A stretch of DNA of 64,000 nucleotides from CALRGE01 sp964360635 (GTDB lineage Bacteria; Patescibacteriota; Gracilibacteria; UBA1369; 2-02-FULL-48-14): the NCBI GenBank assembly GCA_964360635.1, contig CAYHXO010000008.1, positions 3,676 through 67,675 on the forward strand, in the 5' to 3' direction. Below are positions 43,757 through 52,729 of the stretch, piece by piece. Numbering within the stretch: the stretch's first letter is position 1; each line of letters opens with the position of its first letter. The translations under genes were made by a program, and so were the position numbers. A model generated the notes under the pieces. That model did not search any database. It had not been told where the DNA came from and was given only the letters and a program-made list of their open reading frames with translations.

Positions 43757-44816
43757 ACTGTTTTAATACCCGTTCTTTACTAAAAAACTCCACCCTTTTA
43801 AGGCCATCTTTTTTCAAATCCTCAAAAATTCGCACTGAACTTAAAATTTCTAAACATTTCTCTGCACCTTCTTTAGGATTTTCATACTCAAAACTAAATT
43901 TTTTCTGCTTCGGACTTAAAATCGCCTCTGCTCCCAAAGTTTTTGTTGAAACTACAGGTAATCCTGCTGCCATTGCCTCAATTATTACCCTACCGAACTC
44001 TTCTTCCCTAGAGGGATTTATAAATATATCAGCACGCTTAAAATATGAAGAAATATCTTTATTTGGAACCGCTCCAGGCATTTCAACGATTAATTTTCTA
44101 CGCTTAAATTCATTCTTTAATAGTATAGAGTCCGGGCCTTCACCTACAACAATAAATTTTGCGTCTTTCATTTTACTCGAAATTTCAGAAAATATTTCAG
44201 GTAAAATTCGTGTTCCCTTCCTTTCTGAAAGCCAATGTAAAAATAAAATAGTTTTACCTGGTTTCCTATTTTCAACCCTTAATTTTTCAGTATTAACCCA
44301 ATTTGGCATGACAGAAATTTTTCCAGATCGAATTGCAAATTCTTTAGAATAATATTTACTCATTTGTTCAGAGCAGGTAACTAGCCTTGAACAAATTTTC
44401 AAAACAATTCTGAACGGCCAGTCTTTACTTAACTTTGCAGGTAAATTACAAAGACTACAGGCAACTTCATATTCTTTCCGCATTTCACAATGCCAAAAAT
44501 AAAGTTTGCCAAAACTCAACCTGCAAATGAAAGCTGCAATCATTGCGCTCAAATATGCATAATGAGAATAGAAATTTCTATAGCCAGAAATTCTAGCAAA
44601 AGAAAAAATAAAAAACCGTTCAACTATTCTCAATGGCAAAAAATTAAATTTTCCAACATAAATATTCTGTATATTCGATTTAAATTTTTCACCCTTTTCA
44701 ATAAATAAAAAAACCTCCATTTCTTTAGAAACCTCTTCTAAAAGTTCAATATTATACCTGAAGTGAGTCGAGGTATTCTTTGAATATTCAGGCAAGATAT
44801 AGAATAGTTTTTTCAT
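43740..44816 (-). CDS. GT4-family glycosyltransferase
   Basis: A 358-residue GT-B enzyme. The acceptor domain begins LFYILPEYSKNTSTHFRYN; the donor domain has ILFLHWLSERKGTRILPE, VVGEGPDS and the E-x7-E in EEEFGRVIIEAMAAGLPV. It is last of three consecutive GT4 genes in the minus operon starting at 48130 and overlaps its neighbour by 4 bases. A sugar transfer onto a lipid-linked glycan is expected. Confidence 0.87.
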   Translation of the reverse strand: MKKLFYILPEYSKNTSTHFRYNIELLEEVSKEMEVFLFIEKGEKFKSNIQNIYVGKFNFLPLRIVERFFIFSFARISGYRNFYSHYAYLSAMIAAFICRLSFGKLYFWHCEMRKEYEVACSLCNLPAKLSKDWPFRIVLKICSRLVTCSEQMSKYYSKEFAIRSGKISVMPNWVNTEKLRVENRKPGKTILFLHWLSERKGTRILPEIFSEISSKMKDAKFIVVGEGPDSILLKNEFKRRKLIVEMPGAVPNKDISSYFKRADIFINPSREEEFGRVIIEAMAAGLPVVSTKTLGAEAILSPKQKKFSFEYENPKEGAEKCLEILSSVRIFEDLKKDGLKRVEFFSKERVLKQFISLF

Positions 44817-45934
44817 AGGCTTAAGTAAGTTTTCGCATAATTTTTAATCGCCTTATGATATTCAAAAACTTGCACTGTGTGGGAGCCTTCAAGTCCTATT
44901 TTTCCCATCTTAGCCGGGTTCTTCAACACAATCTCCATTTTTTCTGCAATCTCCTCTGCAGTCCATCCAATTTCAATTGAATTCTTTCCGTTCATAACTT
45001 CCTTCATGATACCAACCGGAGTTGATAAAACCGCTGTCTCACATGCCATTGCTTCAAGTGTCACTCTTGGCCCACCTTCAGAGAAGGAAGGCATAATTAA
45101 GGCTGCTGATTCACAATAAATCTTTGCTAAATCTTCATGTTTTGCTAACCATCCCAATATTTCAACATTCAAGTTCTTAGTCATTTTCTTAACTTTATTC
45201 AATAATGTACCGTCACCAATCATTTTTAATTTTGCATCAGGAAATTTTGCAGAAATTTTCTTAAAAGCATCAAGCAATGCAAAAATATTTTTATTTGTTT
45301 CAAAGCGTCCGGAGTAAACAAACTGCGCAGGATTACGCTTAATTTTTCTTGCTTTGAAAATTTCAAAATTAACATAAAAGGCAGGAATATAAATTAATTT
45401 ATTCTCTGAAACTCCTAAATCTAAAATAAACTTTTTAGTCTCCCCAGAATTAATAATACGAATTTTATCAAATTGCTGCCAGTTTTTCTTTAAGAAATTT
45501 CCCATAATTTTCTTCTCCAAAAATTCACGCCCTCCACTTGCTTTTGGGTACCCTGGGATATGCATCACTTCGGCATAGTGCGGAATACCGAGCTTACTTG
45601 CAATCTTAATCCCAGCTTTGGTTCCAGGAAAAAATGGTGGAATCACATGCGAAATAACAAAATCCAATTTATGCTTTTTATTTATTTCCATCGCGCGTTT
45701 TACGGCGAATTCTTGATGTCTAAAAAAATCCCCCCTTAAAACCCTACTCAAATTATTCGGATGTATATGCACATTGCCATGAATAGTAAAACTTTTACCT
45801 ATTCCATTTGAACCTGTAATTATATCTATATTTTTAAAATACTTTGAAAATTCCTTTAGCATTTCGAAAAAAATATTATGCTTGCCATGAGCGATTCCAC
45901 TATCGCCACTAATCATCAAAATATTTTTTTTCAT
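44813..45934 (-). CDS. GT4-family glycosyltransferase
   Basis: A 373-residue GT-B enzyme from the ATG at 45934, which forms an ATGA overlap with the upstream gene; the frame runs on upstream to 45970 without support. The N-terminus is NILMISGDSGIAHGKHN. The donor domain has FVYSGRFETNKNIFALLDA, MIGDGTLLN, ILGWLAKHEDLA and FSEGGPRVTLEAMACETAV. It would add a sugar in series with its neighbours. Confidence 0.87.
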   Translation of the reverse strand: MKKNILMISGDSGIAHGKHNIFFEMLKEFSKYFKNIDIITGSNGIGKSFTIHGNVHIHPNNLSRVLRGDFFRHQEFAVKRAMEINKKHKLDFVISHVIPPFFPGTKAGIKIASKLGIPHYAEVMHIPGYPKASGGREFLEKKIMGNFLKKNWQQFDKIRIINSGETKKFILDLGVSENKLIYIPAFYVNFEIFKARKIKRNPAQFVYSGRFETNKNIFALLDAFKKISAKFPDAKLKMIGDGTLLNKVKKMTKNLNVEILGWLAKHEDLAKIYCESAALIMPSFSEGGPRVTLEAMACETAVLSTPVGIMKEVMNGKNSIEIGWTAEEIAEKMEIVLKNPAKMGKIGLEGSHTVQVFEYHKAIKNYAKTYLSL

Positions 45935-47070
45935 ATTAATTTTTTGAGCTTCTCTAGATGAGTATTCCATGAAAACTCAGTCTTGAGTAGCTTGACACCA
46001 TTGATGCAATGTCTTTCTCTTCTTTTCTTGTCCCAAGATAAATTTCGTATAGCTTCAGCCAATCTTTTTGGATTTTCTGATTCTGCCAAAACGGCATTTT
46101 CATCATCAATAGCCACTTCATTCGTGCCTAAAATATTTGATGCCACAATAGGACATCTTGCAGCAAAAGCCTCTAAAATCACGTGAGGAAGCCCTTCATA
46201 GCTAGAATATAATATAAACATTTCATGTTTTTCCATTTCACGAGAAAGTTCAGCATGGGAAACATTCCCAAAAAACTTTACACGTCCACCGAGTTCCTTC
46301 GCAATATCCACCAACTTTACTTTTTCAGATCCATTTCCATAAATGTCTAAAGTATATTTTTCCGGTAGTAATTTCATTGCTTCGATTATCAAATCTACAT
46401 TTTTATGCCTCTCTAATCTTCCAGCGCACATCAATGAATATGCGCGTTCGCTCTTTTTACTGTCTACACTTCTATACTCAAATGCATTATAAATCATTTC
46501 AATTTTCGATTCAGGTACTTCATAATATTTCACCAATAAATTCTTCAGATATTCAGACGGCACGATTATTTTATCAACATTCTTAAAACTTTTTTTCTGT
46601 ACCCATTGTAAAATTTTAGACTTAAAATCTTTCTTTGGAATTTTCAGCCAATTATTCAAATCTAAATCAGTTTTCCCATGTCTTGATGCCTCTTCCCAAG
46701 CAATATCACCAACAAATTTCAGCATAGATTTAATTCCACGATTTTTTGCAAAAAATGATGACAGAAAGCCAACAACCACAGGCCCCTGAATATAAATGCA
46801 ATCAGCATCTCGTGAAAATCTAATCAAGTTTCTAAGCAATCTTAACTGTCTACCCAAAAATCCATGTCGACTTGGATCAATCGAATGTATAGAAACACCC
46901 TTCATCAAATTTGCCTTGCCTTCACAAAAGGTAATCACAGTAATATCAAAATCACTTTTTAAACGTTGTCCTAGCTCATAAACATAAGAAGCAGGCCCTC
47001 CAATATCAGGAGGAAAAATAGGGCTTACAATAGTCAATTTAGACAATTTTTTGTTTTTCCAGTTGTTCAT
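45931..47070 (-). CDS. GT4-family glycosyltransferase
   Basis: About 379 residues. The conserved start is LTIVSPIFPPDIGGPASYV, and the donor domain has LMCAGRLERHKNVDLIIEA, IYGNGSEK, VKFFGNVSHAEL and YEGLPHVILEAFAARCPI. The frame is open to 47151. The ATG at 47070 overlaps the SDR gene by 32 bases, whereas a TTG at 47046 would start just before the conserved segment and overlap only 8 bases, so the true start may be the TTG. Function as in its neighbours. Confidence 0.85.
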   Translation of the reverse strand: MNNWKNKKLSKLTIVSPIFPPDIGGPASYVYELGQRLKSDFDITVITFCEGKANLMKGVSIHSIDPSRHGFLGRQLRLLRNLIRFSRDADCIYIQGPVVVGFLSSFFAKNRGIKSMLKFVGDIAWEEASRHGKTDLDLNNWLKIPKKDFKSKILQWVQKKSFKNVDKIIVPSEYLKNLLVKYYEVPESKIEMIYNAFEYRSVDSKKSERAYSLMCAGRLERHKNVDLIIEAMKLLPEKYTLDIYGNGSEKVKLVDIAKELGGRVKFFGNVSHAELSREMEKHEMFILYSSYEGLPHVILEAFAARCPIVASNILGTNEVAIDDENAVLAESENPKRLAEAIRNLSWDKKRRERHCINGVKLLKTEFSWNTHLEKLKKLI

Positions 47071-48130
47071 TTTCTTGTCGAATATTTTTTTGTTCACGAA
47101 GCTTTCCGCTAAAATTTTGAAATAAACTTTCATTTTTAGAAATCCAATCAATCAATTTATTCAATCCATCTGCAGGTGTAAATGCAGGTTCCCATCCAAA
47201 TTCAGCCTTAGCTTTTCGAATATCTGAAATATAAACTTGTTGATCTCCCGGCCTCCAATCTGTAAATTTTCGCTCCACTTTTTTCTTGAAGAATTTTTCT
47301 AAATAATCTAATAACTCCAAAAGCGATAGTGTTTTATCAACACCACCACCGATGTTGTAAACCTGACCAGCAGTCTTTTCAATATTTTCAATTGCCATGT
47401 CATAAGCCCTTACCAAATCTTCAATAAAAAGTACATCTCTAACCTGCTTCCCGTCACCAAAAATTGTCAGTTCTTTTCCAAACATCGCCGCAATTGCAAA
47501 CCACGCAACCCAACCCTGGTCTTCAACTCCAAATTGACGATATCCGTATATGCAAGACTGTCTTAACACCACAGTTTTCAAACCATAAATTCTGAAATAA
47601 TCACGGAAGTATTGATCAGCACAGCCTTTTGAACAACCGTATGGTGAGTGAAAGTCCAAGCCGCGTTCTTCAGAAACACCTGTAGCCAAATTCTCGTAGC
47701 CATATCGCCCATCTCTTTCGACTATCTTTGCATCTTCCATTCCACCATAAACTTTATTTGTTGAAGCATATAAAACAATCGGCATCGGATTTAATTTTCT
47801 GCAAGCCTCAACAACATTGAAACTACCCAAAGCGTTTACTTCAAAATCATTTTTTGGGTCCGTAACAGAAGTAGTTACTGCAACTTGTGCAGCCAAATGT
47901 ATAACAAGTTCAGCTCCTGAAATAGCATTTTCAAGTGCAGTAGCATCTCTAATATCTCCTTCAATAACTTTCACATTTGGACACTCTGAAATCAACCATT
48001 CGGCATTTTCTCTTGTTCCGTCTCTAGAAAAATTATCGAAAATTGTAACTTCATCGCCCTTTTTACTGAAATAAGCTGCAGTATTGCAACCAATGAATCC
48101 GGCACCACCAGTAATAAAAACTTTTCTCAT
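47039..48130 (-). CDS. Tyvelose/CDP-paratose 2-epimerase-like SDR
   Basis: A 363-residue extended SDR. The NAD motif is TGGAGFIGCN. STNKVYGGMED, GLDFHSPYGCSKGCADQY (active-site YxxxK) and VVLRQSCIYGYRQFGVEDQG closely match RfbE, which epimerises C2 of CDP-paratose to give CDP-tyvelose. No CDP-glucose pathway genes are in the window, so the substrate may be another 3,6-dideoxy or related sugar. An extra tail of about 35 residues rich in Gln, Glu and Lys follows the normal end. It is first in a four-gene minus operon. Confidence 0.8.
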   Translation of the reverse strand: MRKVFITGGAGFIGCNTAAYFSKKGDEVTIFDNFSRDGTRENAEWLISECPNVKVIEGDIRDATALENAISGAELVIHLAAQVAVTTSVTDPKNDFEVNALGSFNVVEACRKLNPMPIVLYASTNKVYGGMEDAKIVERDGRYGYENLATGVSEERGLDFHSPYGCSKGCADQYFRDYFRIYGLKTVVLRQSCIYGYRQFGVEDQGWVAWFAIAAMFGKELTIFGDGKQVRDVLFIEDLVRAYDMAIENIEKTAGQVYNIGGGVDKTLSLLELLDYLEKFFKKKVERKFTDWRPGDQQVYISDIRKAKAEFGWEPAFTPADGLNKLIDWISKNESLFQNFSGKLREQKNIRQENEQLEKQKIV

Positions 48131-48137
48131 AGCTAAG

Positions 48138-48166
48138 AATCTACCAGATCAGATTGGCTTAAGCAA
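48138..48166 (-). promoter_or_regulatory. Candidate leaderless promoter of the epimerase-GT4 operon
   Basis: Leftward TTGCTT (48161-48166), 17 bases, TAGATT (48138-48143), then 7 bases to the ATG at 48130. A small hairpin GGCTT-AAGC-AAGCC (48156-48169) overlaps the -35 box. Confidence 0.6.
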
Positions 48167-48176
48167 GCCCGTTCAC

Positions 48177-49217
48177 TTAAATTATGAACTCGGCCAATGC
48201 TGATAATTCTCCCATTTGTTTTTCACTCATATCAAATGGAATTGCATGTGAAAATTCCATCAGTTTTTTATATTCACACTTCACCCCATTTCTATTCAAA
48301 AATAGTATTTCATTTCTACCCATATATTTTGGCAAAAGTTTATCATTTTTTGACCATAAAATATTTACATCAACATCAGCTAGTTTATCCAAGGGTAGTT
48401 CTTTCCTCTCTGGATTAAAAACCCAATCCAAAAAAACTCGTGCGGAATCAGGTACGCTTCTAACATAATTATGAAAATCTGCATGATCCTGATCTCCATA
48501 CATCAAGCCATTATATTCTTCATGGCTTACAGCTAAACTTTCTTTTGTTGCATACCTCAAAATTGCAAGAGCAACATCATTTTTGACCGCCCATAAAAAT
48601 TCTGGCTTGAATGGGCCGAATGCTTCATCAGTACCAGGCATCATTCCGGTAATTTTTTTTAAATTAAAATCTCCTTGTTCTTCCATCAGTCCACGAACAA
48701 ATTCCCATGCGGCAATATATCCCATAGAATGCCCCATCACTGTAACATCGCCATTTAAGTCACCATTTGATACAAATCTATTTGCCAGACGCTTTGCATC
48801 GCCAATTGCATCTCTAAAACCTGTAGTGGAGGCAGAATTTTTCATTGCATAATCTCTAGTGCCACGCCCTTGTATATTTGGGAAAATTATTGATGGATTC
48901 TTCGCTCCATTTTCTTTCAAACCTTTTATCAAAATATCTAAAAAATCCCCACCTAACATTGCAGAGGTTTCTCCCCAGCCAGGGAAACAAACAATTGTTC
49001 GATCAGGTCCTATTGTAAAATCATTTCTCAAAATTAAATCCACTCGATCTCTAGTAGAAAACTTAGTCGCCTCAACATCATTTTCAATTTGATACTGGTC
49101 AATTACAAATTGGATTGGGCCATTGGCTCTATATTCAAGACCTGAACCGGGACTATAATATCCACTCGGTGATTTTGATGAAGGGTCGTAAGCTGTCCAG
49201 TGCTGATCTAAATTCAT
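48177..49217 (-). CDS. Alpha/beta hydrolase
   Basis: A 346-residue hydrolase starting at the ATG at 49217; a longer frame to 49367 would read through the promoter. The fold starts TIVCFPGWGETSAML, the nucleophile serine lies in VMGHSMGYIAAW near residue 170, the acid in ILWSKNDKLLP and the histidine in EFSHAIPFD. The N-terminal 60 residues (DQHWTAYDPSSKSPSGYY) are unusual and Tyr/Ser/Pro-rich. The substrate is unknown; it has no obvious link to the glycan genes and is transcribed alone. Confidence 0.8.
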   Translation of the reverse strand: MNLDQHWTAYDPSSKSPSGYYSPGSGLEYRANGPIQFVIDQYQIENDVEATKFSTRDRVDLILRNDFTIGPDRTIVCFPGWGETSAMLGGDFLDILIKGLKENGAKNPSIIFPNIQGRGTRDYAMKNSASTTGFRDAIGDAKRLANRFVSNGDLNGDVTVMGHSMGYIAAWEFVRGLMEEQGDFNLKKITGMMPGTDEAFGPFKPEFLWAVKNDVALAILRYATKESLAVSHEEYNGLMYGDQDHADFHNYVRSVPDSARVFLDWVFNPERKELPLDKLADVDVNILWSKNDKLLPKYMGRNEILFLNRNGVKCEYKKLMEFSHAIPFDMSEKQMGELSALAEFII

Positions 49218-49236
49218 TTTTATGTTTAAGTATTGC

Positions 49237-49265
49237 TTTGTAACAAAAATTAGGCGCACTGTCAA
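49237..49265 (-). promoter_or_regulatory. Candidate promoter of the alpha/beta hydrolase gene
   Basis: Leftward, a perfect TTGACA (49260-49265), 17 bases, TACAAA (49237-49242), about 19 bases before the ATG at 49217. A second possible leftward promoter lies further upstream: TTGACA (49318-49323) overlapping the inverted repeat, then 17 bases, then TACTCA (49295-49300). Confidence 0.6.
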
Positions 49266-49313
49266 CGTCCTATTGTGTAAATATCTACGAAATGAGTATT
49301 TATTAGATTTAAT

Positions 49314-49333
49314 GTTGTCAACACTCTGACAAC
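49314..49333. promoter_or_regulatory. Inverted repeat GTTGTC-N8-GACAAC, copy 1 (candidate operator)
   Basis: Arms GTTGTC (49314-49319) and GACAAC (49328-49333) are 8 bases apart; one more pair (A/T) extends each arm inward. The site lies between the divergent hydrolase and ribbon-helix-helix genes and covers a possible leftward -35 box. An identical arrangement recurs at 58340-58359. Confidence 0.6.
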
Positions 49334-49394
49334 GCAATTTTGATCTGGAAACACAAGTTACTTTCAAAAGATCTAATCATTCCTATCCACAATA

Positions 49395-49742
49395 ATGACT
49401 GTAAAATCTTCTACAAAAAATATGCAAAAAAAATCCTTAAATCACTTCATAACATTGAACAATAAGAAATATATTTATTCAATGAAAAAAATAGATATGA
49501 AATCTACTCATTTTGAATGTGACGCCGCAAATATTTCTCAACCATTTTTGAATGAGGGTATTCCCAATCTTTTAATAGACCTTCCAAATTTGATTCTAGC
49601 CGAGAAAGAATATAAGGAAAAACAAGAAGCAGTAATTAGATTTAGGGTTACACTTGAGGATAAAAAACTAATCGAAGAAAAAGCAGGGAAGTGTGGATTT
49701 AAAACTGTTTCAGATTACTTAAGAGAAGTTGCGCTTAAATAA
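49395..49742 (+). CDS. Ribbon-helix-helix protein (MobC/antitoxin-like DNA-binding C-terminus)
   Basis: A 115-residue protein. The C-terminal half (about 75-115) reads VIRFRVTLEDKKLIEEKAG, then GFKTVSDYLREVAL, the pattern of ribbon-helix-helix DNA-binding domains of MobC-like and antitoxin-like proteins. The N-terminal 70 residues are of unknown type and basic. No toxin or relaxase gene is adjacent. An inverted repeat 62 bases upstream could be its own operator. The 3' end overlaps the convergent GT4 gene by 28 bases. A weak -10 box TATCCA lies 5 bases before the ATG. Confidence 0.7.
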   Translation: MTVKSSTKNMQKKSLNHFITLNNKKYIYSMKKIDMKSTHFECDAANISQPFLNEGIPNLLIDLPNLILAEKEYKEKQEAVIRFRVTLEDKKLIEEKAGKCGFKTVSDYLREVALK

Positions 49743-50860
49743 GCCTCCTCAACACTCTTTGCAATATTCTGCCAGTCGTAACGTTCTTCCACCAATTTCC
49801 TCGCATTCGCAGTAATAATTTTCATTTCTTCAGGCTCTTCAAAAACCCGAATAATCGCCTTTGAAAGTTCAGCTACATTTCCGCTCGGAACAAGAAATCC
49901 GGTCTCGCCATTAGTTAAAAAATCCACAATCCCACCAACAGGGCAGGTGATTACAGGAGTTCCGAGAGCCATTGCTTCAATAAAAGAAACACCGAATCCT
50001 TCAAATCGAGATGGTCTAACAAAAACATGAGACTTCCTAACTAATTCTGGTATAGCATCATGATTTATTGTTCCTAAAAAATCCACACAATTCTCAATTT
50101 TTAATTCTACAATCCTTGCTTTCAGCGAGTGCTCCATTGGCCCCTCACCTGCAATTTTCAATTTTGCCTCAGGAAATTTTAGCAAGACAGCCGGCATGGC
50201 CTCGATGAGAATATCAATTCCATTTCTTGGAATTAATGTTGAAGTCGTTGTAATCTCAAACTTATTTCTTTCCCCCTCATAAAGTCTGAACTTTTCTAAA
50301 TCAATTCCGTTTGGCACAAGTACACATTTTTTTGCGCCCATTTTTTTTGCCCCCTCAAGAGAATACGAGCTTACACATGCGCATATATCTGCCACTTTCA
50401 ACGCATTTCGAATCTGCATTTCTAAAGCCCATAGACCGTGTGAAAACATCAATCCCCAAAAGCCTTTCAATACCATTTCTTCTTTATAAGCAAAAGGATT
50501 TTGCACCGTCACATACAAAGGAATGCCCAACTTTTTCTTCAATTTTGCAGCGACAATTGCCTGTGGATAAACCTGTTTTGCATGAATAATATCAAATTTT
50601 ATTCCGCAATTTAAAACCTCTTTATAGACTGCACGACTAAAAAAAATGGAATTCAAATTTCTGATTTTCCAATATTTCACAGCATGAACAAAAACCTTCT
50701 CACTAAAAAGTGACTTTGCAGAATCATCATTCCCAACAAATAAGTGAATTTCATAATCTTTTTTTGAAAGCTCTCGTACAATCTCAACAATATGCACTTC
50801 TGCCCCACCCAAATCATTTGGATTCAAGTCCGCACAAATTATGGCAACTTTGACACTCAT
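49715..50860 (-). CDS. GT4-family glycosyltransferase
   Basis: A 381-residue GT-B enzyme. The N-terminus KVAIICADLNPNDLGGAEVHI has the glycine-rich acceptor loop, and the donor domain has ITTTSTLIPRNGIDILIEA, IAGEGPMEH, VDFLGTINHDAIPEL and RFEGFGVSFIEAMALGTPV. It is last in the minus operon from 56457 and overlaps the FemAB-like gene by 4 bases (ATGA). Confidence 0.88.
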   Translation of the reverse strand: MSVKVAIICADLNPNDLGGAEVHIVEIVRELSKKDYEIHLFVGNDDSAKSLFSEKVFVHAVKYWKIRNLNSIFFSRAVYKEVLNCGIKFDIIHAKQVYPQAIVAAKLKKKLGIPLYVTVQNPFAYKEEMVLKGFWGLMFSHGLWALEMQIRNALKVADICACVSSYSLEGAKKMGAKKCVLVPNGIDLEKFRLYEGERNKFEITTTSTLIPRNGIDILIEAMPAVLLKFPEAKLKIAGEGPMEHSLKARIVELKIENCVDFLGTINHDAIPELVRKSHVFVRPSRFEGFGVSFIEAMALGTPVITCPVGGIVDFLTNGETGFLVPSGNVAELSKAIIRVFEEPEEMKIITANARKLVEERYDWQNIAKSVEEAYLSATSLK

Positions 50861-51696
50861 CTTAGATATTTAAATAAAATCCTTGACGCCATTGATAGCA
50901 CGGAAACAGGTAAGAAAGCGAGCATTTTAGCTGGTACTTTACTCCTTTTCCCATGTCGAATTTGTCCTTTTTGAACTGTCCATATCGGGATTTTTTTTGC
51001 CCCGAATCTTGATTTGAAAAATGCCAAGGAAGAACCTTCTTCGCAGTTTCCAAAATCGACTTCTAAATTATTTTCACAGGCAAATTTGATAAGATCAGCA
51101 TAGGTTTTCATATTTGCCGCCGTCACGCGCGCAAGCGCGCTTTGTCCATTACTCCAAATATGTAATCTTGCGTCATCTCTCAATGCCACAATCCCAGAAG
51201 TATATTTCCCGTCACACTCGCTCATAAATAAAATAAAATCTTTTCCAAATTCTTTTCTTGCTAATGAAAAAAGGTCGTAACTTTGGGGAATGGCTCCAAT
51301 TCCGCACATAGTGCGAACATACATTTTATAAAAGATCCAAAGTGATTCTTCATCATCTGCAATTTTTGTTCTTACACCATTTTTCTCTGCTTTATAAATT
51401 AAATTCCTAGTTTTTTGATGTATGCTCTCTTTCAAAATCTTATCGAAACTTTTGTCACATTTTAACCTGTAAGTTTCCAATCCAGATTCAAAATTCCAAT
51501 GATTTGGTTTTGAATCAACACGAATACTTGCATTTGCTTTTGAAAAAAAATCTTCACTTGGCATTTCAAGATAATCACCTACAAAATTCATCTCCATTCC
51601 TGCACGAGTTTCATAAAGCCAGACACCGCAAACTTTTTCAGAGCGTATACCGTATGCTTCTTTCAAAATTTTTGACCACTCATCACGATTAAACAT
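50857..51696 (-). CDS. FemAB-like GNAT-fold acyltransferase
   Basis: A 279-residue protein with the FemAB/FmhB-type GNAT fold: NLIYKAEKNGVRTKIADDEESLWIF followed by FILFMSECDGKYTSGIVALRDD and the C-terminal VDFGNCEEGSSLAFFKSRFGA. Such proteins add amino acids to peptidoglycan bridges or transfer acyl groups in glycan and exosortase loci. The neighbouring GT4 and DegT-like genes favour a glycan role. A 14-base GC palindrome (51127-51140) lies inside the gene. Confidence 0.8.
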   Translation of the reverse strand: MFNRDEWSKILKEAYGIRSEKVCGVWLYETRAGMEMNFVGDYLEMPSEDFFSKANASIRVDSKPNHWNFESGLETYRLKCDKSFDKILKESIHQKTRNLIYKAEKNGVRTKIADDEESLWIFYKMYVRTMCGIGAIPQSYDLFSLARKEFGKDFILFMSECDGKYTSGIVALRDDARLHIWSNGQSALARVTAANMKTYADLIKFACENNLEVDFGNCEEGSSLAFFKSRFGAKKIPIWTVQKGQIRHGKRSKVPAKMLAFLPVSVLSMASRILFKYLR

Positions 51697-52729
51697 TTTT
51701 AAGTAGGTTACAAATCATTTTGACATCTTTCTCTCTCATAAATTTATTCACCGGTAGAATTAAAACTCTCTTCGCAAAACTACATGAAGAATTGTACCAG
51801 ATCCTATCTGCAAATACGCCAAATACTCTTAATTTAGCTAAAATCTCATCACGATTTTTATCTTTTGGTACGAGAATAGGAAAGTTGAAAAAGTCATAAA
51901 TTGGCTCACTTAATACAGCCCTATATTCGACGGGTAAACTTTCAAAATAAGCTCTATAAATATCTGCACAATTATCAATCATTCGAAGCCGTCTCATGAA
52001 AAGCCTTTTTGAGCCCTCGCTTGCGGCTAGAAAAGTAGAGTATTTTTTATCATTATTTACATCATTGTCAAGCGCCAATTTTTTTGTTGACCGATATAAA
52101 TTCAATAAAGGTCGGATAAGACCAATCTTTAAAATAACAGGTATCAACCCATCAAAAAAAACCACCCGGTTCTTTATTTTAGGAAAATCAATATCTTCGG
52201 AAATTAAAATCCCGCCAAGTGAATTTGCAAGTCTTTTTGCAAAATGAAAGAGTACAAAATCACCAAAAGTTTTTTGAGAACTGAAACAATGTGCACAATC
52301 TTCAATCAAAAAAAGTTTATTTTGTTTGCAAAGTGTTGAGATTTTTTCCACTTCACCTTTGTTCCCAAATGTACGAACAAAGAACACTCCTCCAAAATCT
52401 TTCAAAGGCATTTCTTTCAATTTTTCAAAATCTAACAATCCCTCTGAATTGACCTCACAATAATCCACTTTTATACCTGCACGCTCGGCCGCCCGAGTAA
52501 CCGAACTACAAATATATTTTGGAAAAATTACCCGTCGTTTTTCCATCACCAAATTTTTAAAAAGAAACTCAATAGCACCGCGTAAATGCATAAAACTTTG
52601 AGCATATTTAAATTTTCTACCGGTCATTAATTTCTCAGCGACATCAAAGTCGGGAAAGTTTTTTGACTTAACCATCAGGCATTGAATGTCGCGCCAGTCA
52701 GATACCGGCATTACATCAGGAATTGGCAT
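51689..52729 (-). CDS. Divergent DegT-family PLP aminotransferase
   Basis: A 346-residue protein of DegT fold. FIEDCAHCFS-like LIEDCAHCFSSQ gives the ring aspartate, and K165 in HFAKRLANSLGG is at the Schiff-base lysine position, so it should be active, unlike the His variant at 35009. The rest is divergent, with an extended N-terminus (MPIPDVMPVSDWRDIQ) and no family-typical glycan substrate loop. It overlaps its neighbours by 8 and 14 bases. The substrate is unknown. Confidence 0.75.
   Translation of the reverse strand: MPIPDVMPVSDWRDIQCLMVKSKNFPDFDVAEKLMTGRKFKYAQSFMHLRGAIEFLFKNLVMEKRRVIFPKYICSSVTRAAERAGIKVDYCEVNSEGLLDFEKLKEMPLKDFGGVFFVRTFGNKGEVEKISTLCKQNKLFLIEDCAHCFSSQKTFGDFVLFHFAKRLANSLGGILISEDIDFPKIKNRVVFFDGLIPVILKIGLIRPLLNLYRSTKKLALDNDVNNDKKYSTFLAASEGSKRLFMRRLRMIDNCADIYRAYFESLPVEYRAVLSEPIYDFFNFPILVPKDKNRDEILAKLRVFGVFADRIWYNSSCSFAKRVLILPVNKFMREKDVKMICNLLKNV

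Noticed and set aside
49218..49367. N-terminal extension of the alpha/beta hydrolase to 49367
   Set aside because: It would translate through the candidate promoter and the inverted repeat and has no hydrolase features.
51127..51140. GCGCGC-AA-GCGCGC palindrome in the FemAB-like gene
   Set aside because: It is in frame within coding sequence for Ser-Ala-Leu-Ala-Arg-Val and has no T-tract; probably chance composition.
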